Below are positions 5,522 through 7,461 of a DNA stretch of 7,461 nt, piece by piece. Below the pieces are notes generated by a model. The model worked only from the letters and a program-made list of their open reading frames with translations. It had not been told where the DNA came from and searched no databases. This stretch comes from Flavobacteriaceae bacterium (GTDB taxonomy: Bacteria; Bacteroidota; Bacteroidia; Flavobacteriales; Flavobacteriaceae): NCBI GenBank assembly GCA_947443815.1, contig CANEXR010000136.1, positions 1 to 7,461 on the forward strand, written 5' to 3'. A program made the translations under genes and the position numbers. Position 1 is the stretch's first letter. Each line of letters starts with the position of its first letter.

Positions 5522-7300
5522 TTATAAATTGGTATCTCCTCTTAATTGTCTGTATTTTTTTCTGGCTTCTACAAAATAAATACTGTCTTCGTGACTAAAA
5601 ATTATCTTCTCGTATAATGGTTTTGCTTTTTCGGGCAATTGCAATTGTTTATTATATATTTCTGCCGAAAAATATAGCGCTTCATCAATATAAATACCAT
5701 CACTATGCTTATCAATAATCGTTTGATATTGGCTTAAAGCCAAAGTAAAATCCCCTGATTTTTCATATGCTTTTCCCAAACGCAATAAGGTTACTGCTTC
5801 TATTTCCTGGTCTTTAAAATTTTTCAAAATGGTCTGAAATTGTACAATTGCTTCTTGATTCCTATTTTGATACAATAGATAATCTCCTTTTGCAAACTGT
5901 TTCAAAGCTGTTTGTGTCGAATCGGCAATGGTATTGTCATTGATTAAAAGAAAATACTCCAAAGCATCATTGGCAATTAATTGAGTGTTGGCCGCTTTCA
6001 ATTCCTTGAATTGTTTTAATGCCCATACAAAATCTGTTTTGAAATAACTTGTTTGGGCAGCTTTCAAACTTGCTTCATGGGCTACAGCATCATTTTTTAA
6101 GTCCAATTCTATTTGGGAATAATACAACAAAGCCTGATTGAATTTCTCTTCGTACAACAAAATATCTGCTAATTCCATTTTGGCTTGGGCCATTTCATAA
6201 TCATTCAGCGGCAATTCGAGTGCGTGCTTTACAATAGCTTTTCCCTCTTCGGGTTTTTTTACATCAAATGTCAAAAAATGCGCCTGAATCAATTGCAAAG
6301 GTAAAGTAAGAGGGCTGATTTCGAATTGCTTCAATAATCCTGATAATTCGGTGTTGATAGCCCCAAAATCTTTTAGTTGCGCTTTATTGATTTTCATTTT
6401 CATCAAATACGAATTGGCCTGAACAAGCAATTCTAAATCTTTGGTGTTTGCCAGAACAAAACCTAAAATCTCAATTGCAGCTTGAGGATTGTCCTCTTCA
6501 ATAGCTAATTGCCCTAAGTTTACAATGTTTCCAAGAGATTCAGGATTGCGTTTGTAAATGGCTTTTTCCTGGATAAAGGCTTTTTCAAATTCTTTATGCT
6601 GCACATAAAACCAACTCAAATAATGGTTCCAAAACAAGTCCTGGTTTTTTTGAGTTCGGATTATTAATGCTTTGCGCAAGCTATCATCAAAACTCGTATC
6701 CCCTTCATCAGCCATAAAACGGGCGAGTTGATTTTGAATCAATATTGAATTCTGAGGATTTGCAAAAGCTTCGTCTAGAAAAGTGCTAATCATCATTTCG
6801 CTATTGCCCAATTGTCCATAAAGCAAGCCTATTTGATAATTGAAATTGAAATTTGGCTGCAATTCTACTGCAATTTGATAGGATTTCAAAGCATATTCTA
6901 ACAGTACTTTGCGCTCAAATGAATTGGAAATACTATAGACTTCATTGGCGTTTTTTTTGATTCTGTCTAAAGCTTGTTCGTAATAGATTTTAGCTTTAAC
7001 ATCGTTTTTTTGCAATTGAAAATTGTATCCCAATTCGACCAAAAGATTCCCTTGTTTGTATTTATCCAATCGGGTTTGAATGGCTTTTTCGGCTACATCA
7101 TACTGTTGTAATTGTTGGTAACAGTCGATGGTTCTTAAAAAATATTGAGAATTTTGAGGAATGTCTTGTAAGAGTTCTTCGTAGCTGATTTTGGCTTTTT
7201 CAAAATCACCTTTGTCGTAATAATATTGCGCTAATTGTTCGTTTTGCGAAAAACAAACCAATGAAAAAAACAGGGAGATATGTAGCAAGAGTTTTTTCAT
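5522..7300 (-). CDS. Secreted tetratricopeptide-repeat protein, function unknown
   Basis: The 592-residue product starts with a signal peptide, MKKLLLHISLFFSLVCFSQ, probably cut near Ser18-Gln19. The cysteine at 16 lacks a good lipobox because Val precedes it, so a soluble periplasmic or outer-membrane-associated location is more likely than a lipoprotein. Nearly all the rest is helical pairs of the TPR type. Clear units are 24-54 (YYYDKGDFEKAKISYEELL), about 86-114, 225-255 and the last 120 residues, where LGKAYEKSGDFTLALSQYQ and similar blocks recall the repeats of BamD/YbgF-like proteins. TPR domains bind partner proteins; no catalytic domain is visible. It is the first gene of the leftward cluster, 26 bp before the DUF4286 gene. 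The ATG at 7300 is fixed by the signal peptide. The 161 bases upstream are very AT-rich and show no convincing promoter. Confidence 0.85.
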   Translation of the reverse strand: MKKLLLHISLFFSLVCFSQNEQLAQYYYDKGDFEKAKISYEELLQDIPQNSQYFLRTIDCYQQLQQYDVAEKAIQTRLDKYKQGNLLVELGYNFQLQKNDVKAKIYYEQALDRIKKNANEVYSISNSFERKVLLEYALKSYQIAVELQPNFNFNYQIGLLYGQLGNSEMMISTFLDEAFANPQNSILIQNQLARFMADEGDTSFDDSLRKALIIRTQKNQDLFWNHYLSWFYVQHKEFEKAFIQEKAIYKRNPESLGNIVNLGQLAIEEDNPQAAIEILGFVLANTKDLELLVQANSYLMKMKINKAQLKDFGAINTELSGLLKQFEISPLTLPLQLIQAHFLTFDVKKPEEGKAIVKHALELPLNDYEMAQAKMELADILLYEEKFNQALLYYSQIELDLKNDAVAHEASLKAAQTSYFKTDFVWALKQFKELKAANTQLIANDALEYFLLINDNTIADSTQTALKQFAKGDYLLYQNRNQEAIVQFQTILKNFKDQEIEAVTLLRLGKAYEKSGDFTLALSQYQTIIDKHSDGIYIDEALYFSAEIYNKQLQLPEKAKPLYEKIIFSHEDSIYFVEARKKYRQLRGDTNL

Positions 7301-7461
7301 TTTTTAATTGCAATTGGTTTCGTCAAACATCAAATTTTTATAAACCATATAAAGGATTTAAGGGCATGTGAGAAATAATTATATAATGTTATATTATTAT
7401 TATTTTCCGTGAGTTATTTTTAAAACTTGAGCATTTATAGCATCAATTATAATTAAAAAAG

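Overview
The window looks like a chromosomal segment of a Flavobacterium-like member of the Bacteroidota. The signs are low GC with A-rich ribosome binding regions lacking clear Shine-Dalgarno sequences, a secretion signal ending in CFSQN, a DUF4286 gene, and dispersed intergenic motifs I recognise from flavobacterial genomes. The genus is inferred from style and gene order; no search was run.

Left third, plus strand (1-1966): the edge of the window holds what may be the last five codons of an upstream gene. A diverged repeat and a hairpin terminator follow, then a long gene-free leader, then a membrane acyltransferase gene (TTG start, 543-1655). Its 3' end and downstream flank repeat the left edge: positions 1-140 align without a gap to 1638-1777, with about 61% identity by hand count. 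In both copies the stop codon, the downstream blocks and a second TAA are equally spaced. This suggests that the acyltransferase is one member of a tandem or cassette-like series continuing to the left. After it come a small structured RNA-like motif (1876-1917) and a strong bidirectional terminator (1923-1966).

Right two thirds, minus strand (1994-7300): five genes are read leftward, in the order secreted TPR protein, DUF4286 protein, rsmA (16S rRNA dimethyladenosine transferase), mgtE (magnesium transporter) and proC (pyrroline-5-carboxylate reductase). The TPR and DUF4286 genes are 26 bp apart, and rsmA and mgtE overlap by 11 bp, so these pairs are probably co-transcribed. The 121-bp and 170-bp gaps before rsmA and proC carry low-complexity repeats and may contain extra promoters. 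These are housekeeping genes: ribosome maturation, magnesium supply and proline synthesis. The TPR and DUF4286 products have no assigned function.

I see no transposase, integrase, CRISPR array, tRNA or rRNA. The most unusual part is the repeat-bounded acyltransferase unit; the rest is ordinary core genome.
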